The notes: generated from the letters alone by a model not told the origin. Counted from the stretch's first letter, positions 9,036 to 17,997 are shown. The stretch is 64,000 bases of DNA from Ardenticatenaceae bacterium (GCA_020634245.1 JACKCC010000020.1:1-64000), one strand, 5' to 3'. Made by a program: numbers and translations.

Positions 9036-11423
9036 TTAATCTACCCGAATCTTGGTCAGCGTCAAGACGTCGTCCTGAGTGATACGGCCGTCACCCGTAA
9101 CCAGTTGCAGCCGCTGAAATCCACCATCTTCGGTGCGGGTGTAAATGCCCAAAATGAGCGGGTACACGTTGGCCGAGGCATCGGCGGCAATGGCCAGCGG
9201 CATTTCCACGATCTGCGTTTCGCCGGGTGACCAGGTTGACGTGGGCTGGCCCAAATCCAGGCTGGCCCAACGCGTCGTATCCGCGTCTAAAACCTGGGCG
9301 AAGAAGGTGTAATCGGTGGTTAACGGCCGTAACGCCTGCACATAGAGCCGCAAAACAACTGTCTCCCCGGCATTGATCCGGCGCGGTTCCAGTTCATAAC
9401 CGACCAGCTTTAGCTCGTTCATGAAGTTAACGGCCGTCGCGTTAGGATACTCACCCGGCACCGGTTCCAACTGTAAAAGGGCCAGTGTCGCGGCATCATT
9501 CCCGTTTTCTAATTTCAACCGTTCGTAGGTATTGAAATCGTACAGGCCGACGGTTAATTCAAGCTGGGCAGGGGATACGGCCGTTTCCGGGATGAACAAC
9601 CGGTAATAATTTTCAATCGTCTCGCCCGGCTTTAGCAGCGACGTGGGTCGCAATCCCTGACCGGTGTACATGTCGCGTTGGGCAATAGGCACACCCAATA
9701 CCGGGTCGTTCAGATGGACAAATACGCTCCAATCCCGATCCATCGGCGCGAGAACTTCCCATTGGAGGATGAGATCGACCCATTGACCGGGTTGAACGGC
9801 CGTTGTCCCCAATATTTCTGGTTCAACCGAAAACCCGGCCAACCGCATTTTGCCGCCAAAATCAATCTGGCGTGGCTGCATCATAAACACCTCGTGCGCC
9901 GGTTGGTAGGTTTCTGGTTCGTAAGCGGGCCGAATCCAAATCCAGGGGGCGATGGCGGCAATGATGAACATGAACAATCCCAATCCGGCCACAATCCAGC
10001 GCGCCGGTTTTTGTGGCAGCCAGCCCACCAACCCGGTGATGAGGAGAATGTTGAGGGCGGAAACGGCCGTAAACACCAGCCGCCCCTGCGAAGACCACGT
10101 CGTCGTTGCCCACTGCACCAAACCATATACCACTGCACCGGTAAATAACAGGCAAACAACCAGCGCAAAGCGGGAAACGACAAAATCTAAAAGATTGATG
10201 ATTAATGATTGAAGATTAAAACCAACCCCTTTAATCATTAATCTTAAATCATTAATCTGCTTGAACGCATAAATGACAAACCCAAAGACACCTGCAGCCA
10301 ATACTCCATTCAGGAAATGATAAATCCACGTCCACATGGGCACGTTCACACCGCCGAACAAGCCCCAGTAAGAAAGCAGAAATCCCCAGCGCTCATCCCA
10401 CAACTGGGCTAACGAAGCTGGCTGCGCCCGCGACCCTAAAACGGCGATAAAAGCACTCCAGCCCAACCAATCGCCGTACAACACCACGTTGCGCCAATAC
10501 CACCAGCCGGCAATCGCCAGCACCGGCAGCAATATCAAAGCAAAATCAAACAACGAATGGGTTAAGGAAGAAAGCAGAAGGCGGAAGGCAGAAGTTTGCC
10601 CCCCAGCCTCTTTGCTCCCCTGCTCCCCTGTTCCACCAGCCCGCCAACGGGCTACAAATGCCGTTCCCCAGGCCAATGGCAGCAGGCCAATCGTGCCTTC
10701 TTTCGTCAACAAGCCCAGGCCGATAACAATACCCAGAAGTAATAATGAATAATGAATTGTGAATCGTGAATTGCGAATCCTTTCTGCCCTATGACTTCTG
10801 CCTTCTACCTTCACAAAACGTATCATCAAAAAGATGGCCAGCGACGCCAGCGGTATGGCCAAATTATCGTTGTTGACGGCCCCACTGATGAAGAGGAACA
10901 TAGGCATAAAGGCGTTAACGGCCGTTGCCCCCAACGCAATTTCCGGCCTATTCGGAGCTAATTCCTTGCCAATGCGATACGTCAAATAAACCGTCGCCAC
11001 ACCAAGGAATACGGAGAAAACCCGCACGATACGCACCGCCAGCAGCGTTCCCTGCCAGGGGTTGGCCGCCGGATCATGAATGGCCAGGTTAATGTTGCCA
11101 TCGGCCGTAATCAGTCCGTTGTCTACGTGAGGGTTCAGCCAGCGGATTTGGGACATATCGCTCGTGTCAATCCAAAACGTGAGCGCCGCACCGAGGTAGT
11201 AGTACAGCGGCGGCTGACTGGCTTCTTGCTTCCAGGGACCGGCCTGCGCCGGGTCAAACACCTGCACCGGCAGCGGATTGCCATCAGCCAGATATTGAAT
11301 CATCGGGTAATGCCACAACTCGTCAGAGGCCTCAAAAACGGGAGTGACGATAGCGTAACTCAGCCCCAACAGGACAAAAAGGGTCAAAATCAAAGCCAGG
11401 GTGCGTTTTTCGGTTACAATCAT
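9036..11423 (-). CDS. Large GT39-like membrane glycosyltransferase
   Basis: About 795 residues from the ATG at 11423 (MIVTEKRTLAL). The N-terminal half holds roughly 11 membrane helices. An early FEASDELWHYP acidic motif and SQPPLYYYLGA match the DE/HPPL pattern of lipid-sugar-dependent GT39/GT-C enzymes. The C-terminal 300 residues form a soluble beta-rich domain, probably extracytoplasmic. The longer frame to 11540 would overlap the divergent DinB-like gene and has no better start. The coding region contains several in-frame low-complexity repeats (10191-10258, about 10560-10640, about 10738-10785) that encode hydrophobic or polar inserts. Substrate unknown. Confidence 0.75.
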   Translation of the reverse strand: MIVTEKRTLALILTLFVLLGLSYAIVTPVFEASDELWHYPMIQYLADGNPLPVQVFDPAQAGPWKQEASQPPLYYYLGAALTFWIDTSDMSQIRWLNPHVDNGLITADGNINLAIHDPAANPWQGTLLAVRIVRVFSVFLGVATVYLTYRIGKELAPNRPEIALGATAVNAFMPMFLFISGAVNNDNLAIPLASLAIFLMIRFVKVEGRSHRAERIRNSRFTIHYSLLLLGIVIGLGLLTKEGTIGLLPLAWGTAFVARWRAGGTGEQGSKEAGGQTSAFRLLLSSLTHSLFDFALILLPVLAIAGWWYWRNVVLYGDWLGWSAFIAVLGSRAQPASLAQLWDERWGFLLSYWGLFGGVNVPMWTWIYHFLNGVLAAGVFGFVIYAFKQINDLRLMIKGVGFNLQSLIINLLDFVVSRFALVVCLLFTGAVVYGLVQWATTTWSSQGRLVFTAVSALNILLITGLVGWLPQKPARWIVAGLGLFMFIIAAIAPWIWIRPAYEPETYQPAHEVFMMQPRQIDFGGKMRLAGFSVEPEILGTTAVQPGQWVDLILQWEVLAPMDRDWSVFVHLNDPVLGVPIAQRDMYTGQGLRPTSLLKPGETIENYYRLFIPETAVSPAQLELTVGLYDFNTYERLKLENGNDAATLALLQLEPVPGEYPNATAVNFMNELKLVGYELEPRRINAGETVVLRLYVQALRPLTTDYTFFAQVLDADTTRWASLDLGQPTSTWSPGETQIVEMPLAIAADASANVYPLILGIYTRTEDGGFQRLQLVTGDGRITQDDVLTLTKIRVD
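10191..10258. repeat. AT-rich inverted repeat inside a glycosyltransferase gene
   Basis: Imperfect palindrome built from GATTAATGATT and its complement AATCATTAATC, separated by a short C-rich loop. It is translated in frame as part of a cytoplasmic-looking loop. Confidence 0.6.
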
Positions 11424-11513
11424 GATGTCCGATTTTACTGGCAAAAGCGCTAACTGCCACCTGCGATTGATAAACGACAGTCGTACGAAATTGTCTAAAT
11501 TGGAGATAAGCCT

Positions 11514-12026
11514 ATGAACCTGAAAAAAGCAATTATCCACTTAAGAGAAAACAGCGAAATTATCCGCCTGCTGGTTCAAGAAATAGACGACGAGACAGCC
11601 AGCTATAAACCAGATGATGATTCCTGGTCGATTCTGGAAGTCATTAACCATTTGTATGACGAGGAACGGGAGGATTTCCGCGAACATCTGGACCAAATTT
11701 TGCACCGGCCAGACGAACCCTGGTCACGAATTGATCCACAGGGATGGGTGATGGAGAGGGGGTATAACGGCCGTTCCCTCCCCGACTCATTAGCCAACTT
11801 CCTGCGCGAACGGCAGCGCTCCCTCGACTGGCTGGAAGAGATGGGAACTCCTAATTGGGATACAAGCCGTGCCACGCCCTGGCGTGCTCAGATAACAGCC
11901 GGGGATATGCTGGCCTCCTGGGTCGCCCACGACCTGCTGCACATGCGGCAGTTGGTTGAGCTAAAATGGGTCACCACCCTGCCTGACCTGCTGCCCTACC
12001 ATGTTGATTATGCCGGTGGCTGGTAA
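11514..12026 (+). CDS. DinB-superfamily protein
   Basis: A 170-residue protein resembling the DinB/YfiT four-helix-bundle family. The pattern is an N-terminal helix (MNLKKAIIHLRENSEIIRLL), then SWSILEVINHLYDEE with a putative metal-ligand His, and a late WVAHDLLHMRQL with two His. The three histidines are the usual metal site of this superfamily. Known members include thiol-dependent transferases, but many have no assigned reaction, so function is left open. The start follows GGAG at about 11501. It stands alone, divergent from the glycosyltransferase. Confidence 0.8.
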   Translation: MNLKKAIIHLRENSEIIRLLVQEIDDETASYKPDDDSWSILEVINHLYDEEREDFREHLDQILHRPDEPWSRIDPQGWVMERGYNGRSLPDSLANFLRERQRSLDWLEEMGTPNWDTSRATPWRAQITAGDMLASWVAHDLLHMRQLVELKWVTTLPDLLPYHVDYAGGW

Positions 12027-12053
12027 TTCGTTTGCCATCTAAGTGGGTCTCAC

Positions 12054-12120
12054 AAAGTGCCAGGCACGGGGCGCATTATTGCGGAGAAATCAAAACCGTT
12101 CGCCTCGTACCTGGCACTTT
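12054..12120. repeat. Palindromic AGTGCCAGGCA element (copy A)
   Basis: AAAGTGCCAGGCAC (12054-12067) is inverted as GTACCTGGCACTTT (12107-12120). From AGTG to CACT it is 63 bp, the same size as the three copies at 17591-17988. It is a REP-like or MITE-like element in the gap between the DinB-like gene and the liv operon terminator. Confidence 0.8.
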
Positions 12121-12133
12121 ACGTCACTTATAG

Positions 12134-12175
12134 AAAAAAATGAGCGCCCCATCAGGACAGAATCTGATGAGGCGC
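12134..12175 (-). terminator. Intrinsic terminator of the liv operon
   Basis: AGCGCCCCATCAG (12143-12155) pairs with CTGATGAGGCGCT (12163-12175), with one bulged C/A position. On the minus strand the stem is followed by ATTTTTTT, 47 bp after the CBS gene stop. Confidence 0.85.
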
Positions 12176-12221
12176 TGTGGCTGTCAGTTGACCAGGCTTG
12201 ACCTGAAACCTCTTCCCCTGA

Positions 12222-12665
12222 TCAAGCCTCGCCAACCTCTTCATTAAACCAGGCAATCATAATACGGAAAATATCCGACTCGGTGATGATGCCTACCAGT
12301 TTATCTTCTTCATTTACCACTGGCAGCGCCCCAATCCGGTTATCGTACATGAGGGTAGCGGCCGTTTTCACCGTATCATCCGGATGCAAAACCTTAACAT
12401 CTTTGGTCATGATGTCGCGGACTTGCAGCTTGGCCAGCAAGTAATTAATCTCCCACACATTCAATGATGTTGCTTCCGATGGCTGCGCCTGCCGGACATC
12501 ACTGCGAGTAATAATGCCCACTACTTTACCACCCTCGCAAACCGGCATGCGGCGGATTTTATTTTCCCGCATCTGTTTATGCGCTTGTAACATGGGTGTA
12601 TCCAGTTCAGCCACAAGCACTTCGGTTGTCATCCAATCCTTCACCAATAAATGTTTCATCCTCAA
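12222..12665 (-). CDS. Tandem CBS-domain protein
   Basis: A 147-residue protein consisting of two CBS motifs: VKDWMTTEVLVAELDTPM to GIITRSDVR, and VRDIMTKDVKVLHPDDTV to GIITESDIF. Such Bateman modules bind adenosine nucleotides and act as energy or ligand sensors. It lies 10 bp downstream of livF as the last gene of the branched-chain amino-acid transporter operon, so a role in gating or sensing for that transporter is plausible but not shown. No enzymatic domain is fused to it. Confidence 0.9.
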   Translation of the reverse strand: MRMKHLLVKDWMTTEVLVAELDTPMLQAHKQMRENKIRRMPVCEGGKVVGIITRSDVRQAQPSEATSLNVWEINYLLAKLQVRDIMTKDVKVLHPDDTVKTAATLMYDNRIGALPVVNEEDKLVGIITESDIFRIMIAWFNEEVGEA

Positions 12666-12675
12666 TCCTCCTCGC

Positions 12676-13386
12676 TCATAAACCTAAATAGGCTTCCCGA
12701 ACGTGATCATCTTTCGCCAATTCACGGCTTGGCCCATGCAGTTCAACTTTGCCATGTGACAGTACATAGCCATAATCGCTGACGGCCAGCGCCATTTGTA
12801 CATTTTGCTCCACCAACAATAGTGTAATGCCCTCAGATTTTAACTGTTTCAGGCTTTCGAACAAACCTAAAACCAGAACCGGAGCCAGACCTAATGAAAG
12901 CTCATCAATCATCAAAACCACAGGATTGGCCATGATGCCCCGCGCGACTGCCAACATTTGCTGCTCACCGCCGCTCAATGTGCCCGATTTTTGGGTACGT
13001 CTTTCCTTTAGGCGGGGAAACATTGCATACACTTTTTCCAGGTTTTCTTGAACATGGGGACGTGCCCGCATCGGTGATGCGCCCATCTCCAGGTTTTCTT
13101 CGATGCTCATGTCGGTAAAAAGCTGGCGGCCTTCCGGCACTAAAACGACCCCCATTTCAGCTTTGGTGTGAGCAGGTAGATTGCTGATGTCCTTGCCATC
13201 GAACCAAACGGATCCTTGCCAGGGTTTTATCAAGCCCATCACGGTACGCAACATCGTGGTTTTGCCGGCCCCATTGGCGCCAACCAGGGAGGTTAGTTTG
13301 CCTTCTTCAAGACTCATTTTGGCCCCCCACAAGATTTGCACTTCGCCATAGCCGGAAGCCACATCTCGAATTTCTAGTATTGCCAT
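12676..13386 (-). CDS. livF: Branched-chain amino-acid ABC transporter ATPase LivF
   Basis: A 236-residue ATPase with Walker A GANGAGKTT, Q-loop region, signature LSGGEQQMLAVARG and Walker B VLMIDELSLGL. The LivF-type LSGGEQQ and the short C terminus ending VREAYLGL distinguish it from LivG. It forms the cytoplasmic nucleotide-binding pair with LivG. It lies 18 bp downstream of livG. Substrates could be branched-chain amino acids, other amino acids, or urea/amides, as in related HAAT transporters. Confidence 0.92.
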   Translation of the reverse strand: MAILEIRDVASGYGEVQILWGAKMSLEEGKLTSLVGANGAGKTTMLRTVMGLIKPWQGSVWFDGKDISNLPAHTKAEMGVVLVPEGRQLFTDMSIEENLEMGASPMRARPHVQENLEKVYAMFPRLKERRTQKSGTLSGGEQQMLAVARGIMANPVVLMIDELSLGLAPVLVLGLFESLKQLKSEGITLLLVEQNVQMALAVSDYGYVLSHGKVELHGPSRELAKDDHVREAYLGL

Positions 13387-13404
13387 AGTTCGTTCCTCTC
13401 TCCC

Positions 13405-14157
13405 CTAATCTTCCCGCATCAGTCGTTCGGCCAGTGCCGGATCACCCAGATAAGCCTCGATCACTTTGGGATTGTTGGCCACTTCTTCCGGCGTTCCTTC
13501 GGCAATTTGCATGCCATAATCCAGAACGAACATCCTGTCGGAAACGTTCATGACGGCGTGCATGACGTGCTCAATCATGATGATGGTAATGCCCTGATCG
13601 CGGATTTTGCGGACGATTTCAACCATGCCAGCAATTTCGGACGGGTTCAGACCGGCCAGCACTTCATCAAGTAAGAGCAGATACGGCCGTGCCGCCAAAG
13701 CCCGTGCCATCTCCAACCGTTTCTTTTGCCCCACATTCAAACTGCCAGCCAACTGGTCTGCTCTAGGAGCCAGCCCGACAAATTCCATCACCTCGTCGGC
13801 GATTTCTGCCGCCGGCCCCAGATGATGCTGTTCGCGGCCAAAACAGGCCCCAACGGTGACATTTTCGCGGACGGTTAATTCGTTTAACGGCCGTACAATC
13901 TGATGCGTCCGGGCCAATCCTAAACGAGCCACATCATACGTCTTAAAACCAGTGATGTCCTGCCCATTAAAAACAACCCGGCCGCTGTTCGGCGCATACA
14001 CCCCGTTGATACAATTAAACAGCGTCGTCTTACCGGCCCCGTTAGGCCCAATCAGCCCCATAATCTGCCCTTTAGGCAAATCAAACGTGACATCACTCAG
14101 CGCCTGCAAGCCGCCAAACTGTTTACCCACACCTTCAACTTGCAAAATCATCGTCAT
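13405..14157 (-). CDS. livG: Branched-chain amino-acid ABC transporter ATPase LivG
   Basis: A 250-residue ATPase with Walker A GPNGAGKTT, a LivG-type signature region (LNVGQKKRLEMARALA) and Walker B LLLLDEVLAGL, followed by MIEHVMHAVMNVSD for the H-loop. The signature has NVGQ in place of the more usual SYGQ. Its start overlaps the livM stop by 4 bp, indicating translational coupling. C-terminal VIEAYLGD is typical for the family. Confidence 0.92.
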   Translation of the reverse strand: MTMILQVEGVGKQFGGLQALSDVTFDLPKGQIMGLIGPNGAGKTTLFNCINGVYAPNSGRVVFNGQDITGFKTYDVARLGLARTHQIVRPLNELTVRENVTVGACFGREQHHLGPAAEIADEVMEFVGLAPRADQLAGSLNVGQKKRLEMARALAARPYLLLLDEVLAGLNPSEIAGMVEIVRKIRDQGITIIMIEHVMHAVMNVSDRMFVLDYGMQIAEGTPEEVANNPKVIEAYLGDPALAERLMRED

Positions 14158-15125
14158 TGCAACACCCTCCGCAGTTTGGGGAAACGATGCCGCAGCCAGC
14201 CCACAATCCCGGCCGGAATAAACAGCACAATAATCAACAGCAGCAGCCCGGCCACCGCCAATTGAATATCCTTAAACAGCGAATTTGTCAGCAAAAAGCC
14301 GCGCAGCCGCTGATAGCCCGCTCCGCCCAAAATTGGACCAAACACTGTTCCCTGCCCCCCCAACATCACCATCACAATCATTTCTATAGACAAGTGCAGC
14401 CGGAAGGCCGGGGCCGGTTCAATATTGCCATTCTTAAAAAAGAACAAAACCCCCAAAATACCAGGGAAAACGGCCGATAACACATACGCCCACGTTTTGG
14501 CATCGGGCGCTTTTACCCCCATTACCTCAGCCGCATCTTCATCTTCGCGGATGGCCAGCAACCCCAGACCGAACTTCGAGGTGCGCACCAGATAACTGAC
14601 AATCACCACCAGCAGCGTTAACGCCGTCAAAACGTAAAAACTCATCCACAGCGCTTCCCGTGCCCCGCCGTAATTCTTGTAAACGGCAAAGTTGAGCGAA
14701 AGACCCACGGGACCGCCAAACGGCTCAAAATTGTTAATAAAAGCCCGGATCGCCTCGTTAACGCCAATGGTCGCCAGGGCAAAGTAGCCGCCTCGCAGGC
14801 GCAAAATCGCCTTACCCAGCAGAAAGGCCAGGATGCCGGAAGAGATGCCGCCGGTCAGCATGGCCAGCCACAATGACCAGTTATGCACCGCCATCAAATA
14901 AAAACCGACGTAGCCGCCCAGACCAAAGAAAACGACATGACCAAAACTGACATAACCGGCAAATCCCAATAAAATATTCAAGCTGGAAGCCAGCGCCACC
15001 GAAAGCAGCATGGTAAACACGACCTCACGGGTAATGTCTTTGCCGTTGATGATGGGCCAGGCCGCCAGCAGCAGGACAGCGACAGTTGATACAACTAAAC
15101 CGGAATATTTCTTGATGCCGCTCAT
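14154..15125 (-). CDS. livM: Branched-chain amino-acid ABC transporter permease LivM
   Basis: A 323-residue permease with about 9-10 membrane helices. The family segment LNILLGFAGYVSFGHVVFFG is followed by LRLRGGYFALATIGVNEAIR, and FREDEDAAEVMG-like coupling-helix sequence (IREDEDAAEVMGV) contacts the ATPase. Its start overlaps the livH stop by 4 bp. It pairs with LivH in the inner membrane. Confidence 0.92.
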   Translation of the reverse strand: MSGIKKYSGLVVSTVAVLLLAAWPIINGKDITREVVFTMLLSVALASSLNILLGFAGYVSFGHVVFFGLGGYVGFYLMAVHNWSLWLAMLTGGISSGILAFLLGKAILRLRGGYFALATIGVNEAIRAFINNFEPFGGPVGLSLNFAVYKNYGGAREALWMSFYVLTALTLLVVIVSYLVRTSKFGLGLLAIREDEDAAEVMGVKAPDAKTWAYVLSAVFPGILGVLFFFKNGNIEPAPAFRLHLSIEMIVMVMLGGQGTVFGPILGGAGYQRLRGFLLTNSLFKDIQLAVAGLLLLIIVLFIPAGIVGWLRHRFPKLRRVLQ

Positions 15126-15979
15126 TTCTTTGCTCCAAAGATGCCCTGCGGCCGTACCAACAAAATGAGAACAAACAAGACGAATTCCAGCACTGGCACC
15201 CAGGTTGTGGGCATAAAGGTCGGAATAATGCCTTCCAAAACACCCAGGATCAGGCCGCCAAACAATGCGCCGATGGGGTTACCCAGGCCGCCTAAAACGC
15301 CAATCACGAAACTCTTCAGCTCGTAAACGCCACCGGCAAGAATGGTAAAAGGGAAAAAGGTGGCAATAAGCGCCCCGGCAATGGAAGCCAGCATCGTGCC
15401 CAGACCAAAGCTCAAGGCCAAGATGCGGTTGGAAGGCACGCCCATCAGTTCGGCAGCGTCGCGGTTGTTGGACACGGCTCGAATGTAACGTCCTGGCCGC
15501 GTTCGGTACAGGAAGAGATAAAGGCCGCCAGTCACCAATACGGAGGCAACGGCCGCTACCACCCGGCTGCCCAATAATGTAATCGGCCCCACTGTAATAC
15601 TGCCCAGGCTGAAATCAATGTTACGGGGAGAGGCTGTGAACACGGCCGTTCCCAGCCCAATAATGATCATATTAATCGAAAACGTTGCCAGCAGCGTAGA
15701 CAAATGCGGTGCGTTGATCACCCGGTGTACCGCCACATAATAAATCAAAACCCCCAGGAGCAGCCCAATTGCCGCCACCAACACCACCCCTAAATAAGGA
15801 TTCACCCCCAGGCCGTTAAAAATCAGGTAAACACCAAACATGCCTAACGCAATAATGGGGCCATGTGCCAGATTAATCACGTCCATGACCCCCCAAATCA
15901 ACGTCAGCCCCATGGCGGCAATGCCATAAACAAATCCGAGTAACAAGCCATCAATAATTGATGCGGCCAAAAAATCCAT
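15122..15979 (-). CDS. livH: Branched-chain amino-acid ABC transporter permease LivH
   Basis: A 285-residue permease from the ATG at 15979 (MDFLAASIIDGLLLG). AGGAGG sits 7 nt upstream, so the longer frame to 16051 is rejected. Family sequences VMDVINLAHGPIIALG, the coupling segment SNNRDAAELMGV and LGGLGNPIGALFGGLILG are present. It follows livK after a 110-bp gap containing a strong inverted repeat, and overlaps livM by 4 bp. Confidence 0.92.
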   Translation of the reverse strand: MDFLAASIIDGLLLGFVYGIAAMGLTLIWGVMDVINLAHGPIIALGMFGVYLIFNGLGVNPYLGVVLVAAIGLLLGVLIYYVAVHRVINAPHLSTLLATFSINMIIIGLGTAVFTASPRNIDFSLGSITVGPITLLGSRVVAAVASVLVTGGLYLFLYRTRPGRYIRAVSNNRDAAELMGVPSNRILALSFGLGTMLASIAGALIATFFPFTILAGGVYELKSFVIGVLGGLGNPIGALFGGLILGVLEGIIPTFMPTTWVPVLEFVLFVLILLVRPQGIFGAKK

Positions 15980-15998
15980 TTGGTCCTCCTGTGTAAAT

Positions 15999-16059
15999 AG
16001 CGGGAATTTGGGGATTAAAGGATTATTCAAAAAAATCTCCAAATCCCCCAATCCCCGCT
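15999..16059. repeat. Long inverted repeat between livK and livH
   Basis: Two 18-nt arms, 15999-16016 and 16042-16059, match as inverted repeats with two mismatches and a 25-nt loop. No T-run follows on the minus strand. It lies just upstream of the livH ribosome site and could protect the livK transcript or lower livH expression. Confidence 0.75.
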
Positions 16060-16089
16060 TTTATTGGCTATGACGATAAGGAGCAGGCG

Positions 16090-17442
16090 TTACGGTTTGG
16101 GATAAAGGGTTTCAGAAGTAGCCCCTTCCATCGGCCAGACAACCTGTTTTACCAAATTACCGGCGCTATCCTCTTGCCACTGAATATAGACCATCGAGTG
16201 ACCGATTTGCAGACCATGATTCTCGGCGCTGGTGTCAAACTTAACATGGCCGTAAAAAGTCAACAAATCCATACTTTCCAACTGGTTGCGGACGGCATCC
16301 GGATCAACCGACCCGGCTTTTTCGATGGCATTAGCCAAGATCAAACCGGCTGCATAGCCACCGGCCGAGTGATAGGAAGGTTCTTCACCATCGTAGGCCG
16401 CTTCATAAGTGGAAACAAATTCGTCGCCTAAAATGCCGTACCAATCCAGGCCGGCCGCTGCTGCCGATTCCGGCGTAAAGGCGGCCAACGGTTCCCACTG
16501 GCTGGGGCCAATCACACCCAGGGCCGCCTGACCCAGGTCGGCAAAGTCCGGTTCCGGCGGAGCAACCAGCAGGGTGAAGAATTTAACGCTGATATTCTTT
16601 TCGGCGATCTGGCGGGCAAAGGTGCTGCCATCCTGGAAATGGCCGCCGCCCAAAATCGCATCCGGGGCTGCATCCTCGATCTTGTTGATGAACGGGCCAA
16701 AATCGGTCGTTTCCGAGTCGTAGCCTTCGTACAGGACAATTTCGTACCCCTGGGATTCGGCGTAATCTTTAGCGGCCGTTACCACGTCGGTGGAGAATTT
16801 GTCATTTTCGTATACAAAAGCGATTTTGGTCACAGAGGGGTCGGTTTGCTTCAGCAAATCAACCGCACCGGTCAGGTAGCGGCTGGCGGGCGTGTACGCC
16901 TGGTAGACCATCGTGTAACCCTGTTGGTACGCCGAATCGGAAGCGGCGCCGGTGGTAATCATCACCTTGCCATACTGCTCGGCGATAACGGCTGATGCGG
17001 CCGTTAACCCGCTGGAATAAGGGCTGATCAGAAAGTCGGCATTGTCTTCCGTAGCCAGACGCGTGTAAAGCTCCTGGACGCGGTCGGTGTTGCTTTCGTC
17101 GTCATAGGTCACATAATCGAATTTGACCCGTGTACCGTCGCTCAATTCCAGGCCGCCGGCCTCATTGACCTGATTCATCCACAACAGCAGCCCGTTAACC
17201 TGGCGGGTTGAGGAGACATTTTGTGCGCCTGTCTGTGACGTCGTAAAGCCGATAACCAGCGTTACTTCCTCAGCAGCCGGTGCTTCGGCGGCCGGAGCAT
17301 CCCCGGCTGAGGTATCGGCGGCAGGCTCTGATGACGTATCAGCCGCCGGTTCGGCGGCCGGTTCGGCTGTACTACCGCCACAGGCAGTAATCAATGCACC
17401 AACGAATAGTAACACAACAAAAAGGGCAAAAATGCGTTTCAT
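16090..17442 (-). CDS. livK: Branched-chain amino-acid ABC transporter substrate-binding lipoprotein
   Basis: A 450-residue receptor. The N terminus MKRIFALFVVLLFVGALITAC ends in a lipobox, so the mature protein is anchored by the Cys before GGS. A low-complexity Ala/Pro/Glu linker of about 35 residues precedes a periplasmic-binding-protein fold of the Leu/Ile/Val type (LVIGFTTSQTGAQN, then NRVQELYTRLATED-like sequence and FVYENDKFSTDV). GGAGGA lies 6 nt before the ATG at 17442. It is the first gene of the operon livK-H-M-G-F-CBS. The exact ligand is not determinable. Confidence 0.9.
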   Translation of the reverse strand: MKRIFALFVVLLFVGALITACGGSTAEPAAEPAADTSSEPAADTSAGDAPAAEAPAAEEVTLVIGFTTSQTGAQNVSSTRQVNGLLLWMNQVNEAGGLELSDGTRVKFDYVTYDDESNTDRVQELYTRLATEDNADFLISPYSSGLTAASAVIAEQYGKVMITTGAASDSAYQQGYTMVYQAYTPASRYLTGAVDLLKQTDPSVTKIAFVYENDKFSTDVVTAAKDYAESQGYEIVLYEGYDSETTDFGPFINKIEDAAPDAILGGGHFQDGSTFARQIAEKNISVKFFTLLVAPPEPDFADLGQAALGVIGPSQWEPLAAFTPESAAAAGLDWYGILGDEFVSTYEAAYDGEEPSYHSAGGYAAGLILANAIEKAGSVDPDAVRNQLESMDLLTFYGHVKFDTSAENHGLQIGHSMVYIQWQEDSAGNLVKQVVWPMEGATSETLYPKP

Positions 17443-17590
17443 GACTTTTCCTCCGTAAAAAATAGAAGCTTAATGGGACAGCAAACAGGGCCAAGCCCTA
17501 CCCTACAGGATAGTCATGAAGCACAAATAAAGAATAAAGTTCACCAGGGGGAATATAAAAATTGTATAAAAATCGAGAGGTCAGATAAAA

Positions 17591-17653
17591 AGTGCCAGGC
17601 AAGGGTGGCAGGATGTTGGTAGACTACGATATTCCGGCCCCTTGCCTGGCACT
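17591..17653. repeat. Palindromic AGTGCCAGGCA element (copy B)
   Basis: 63 bp. AGTGCCAGGCAAGG is inverted as CCCCTTGCCTGGCACT. The centre shares the TTGGTAGAC...CGAT core with copies C and D. Confidence 0.8.
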
Positions 17654-17655
17654 AC

Positions 17656-17770
17656 CAACCACCCTACAAGTTGAGAAACGGCCGTTCCTCCCCCACCTTC
17701 TCCGCCAACACATCCAACCGCCCTTGCCACAAGAAATACAACACCATATTCCGCGCCAGAATCGCCCCCA
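17656..17770 (-). pseudogene. Gene 3'-end remnant, copy 1
   Basis: The minus strand reads an open fragment containing ARNMVLYFLWQGRLDVLAEK and ending RPFLNL then TAG. There is no start codon. It is homologous to copies 2 and 3. The pattern ARxLVxYFxxxGRLxxLxxxVxxxRPxL resembles effector-associated domains (EAD) of bacterial conflict proteins; this resemblance is from memory and is tentative. Confidence 0.55.
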
Positions 17771-17833
17771 AGTGCCAGGCAAGGCGCGACGAGCGGCTGG
17801 TAGACCAGGATCATGCGCCCCTTGCCTGGCACT
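17771..17833. repeat. Palindromic AGTGCCAGGCA element (copy C)
   Basis: 63 bp, with inverted arms AGTGCCAGGCAAGGCGCG and GCGCCCCTTGCCTGGCACT differing by one inserted base. Same core as copies B and D. Confidence 0.8.
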
Positions 17834-17835
17834 AC

Positions 17836-17924
17836 CAACCAACCTACAAGTTGAGAAACGGCCGTTCCTCCCCCACCTTCTCCACGAAAATAAAACACCC
17901 GATTCCGCGCCAGGGCCGCCTCCA
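17836..17924 (-). pseudogene. Gene 3'-end remnant, copy 2
   Basis: Contains ALARNRVFYF, then an internal deletion of about two dozen bases relative to copies 1 and 3. Sequence resumes, in another frame, as EKVGEERPFLNL and a TAG stop. Frame disruption shows it is not functional. Confidence 0.5.
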
Positions 17925-17988
17925 AGTGCCAGGCAAGGGGCGGCAGAATGTTGGTAAACCACGATCATTCTACCCCTTGCCTGGCACT
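17925..17988. repeat. Palindromic AGTGCCAGGCA element (copy D)
   Basis: 64 bp. The inverted pairing extends beyond the terminal 15 bases into AGAAT/ATTCT, so this copy has the longest stem of the four. Confidence 0.8.
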
Positions 17989-17997
17989 ACCACCAAC

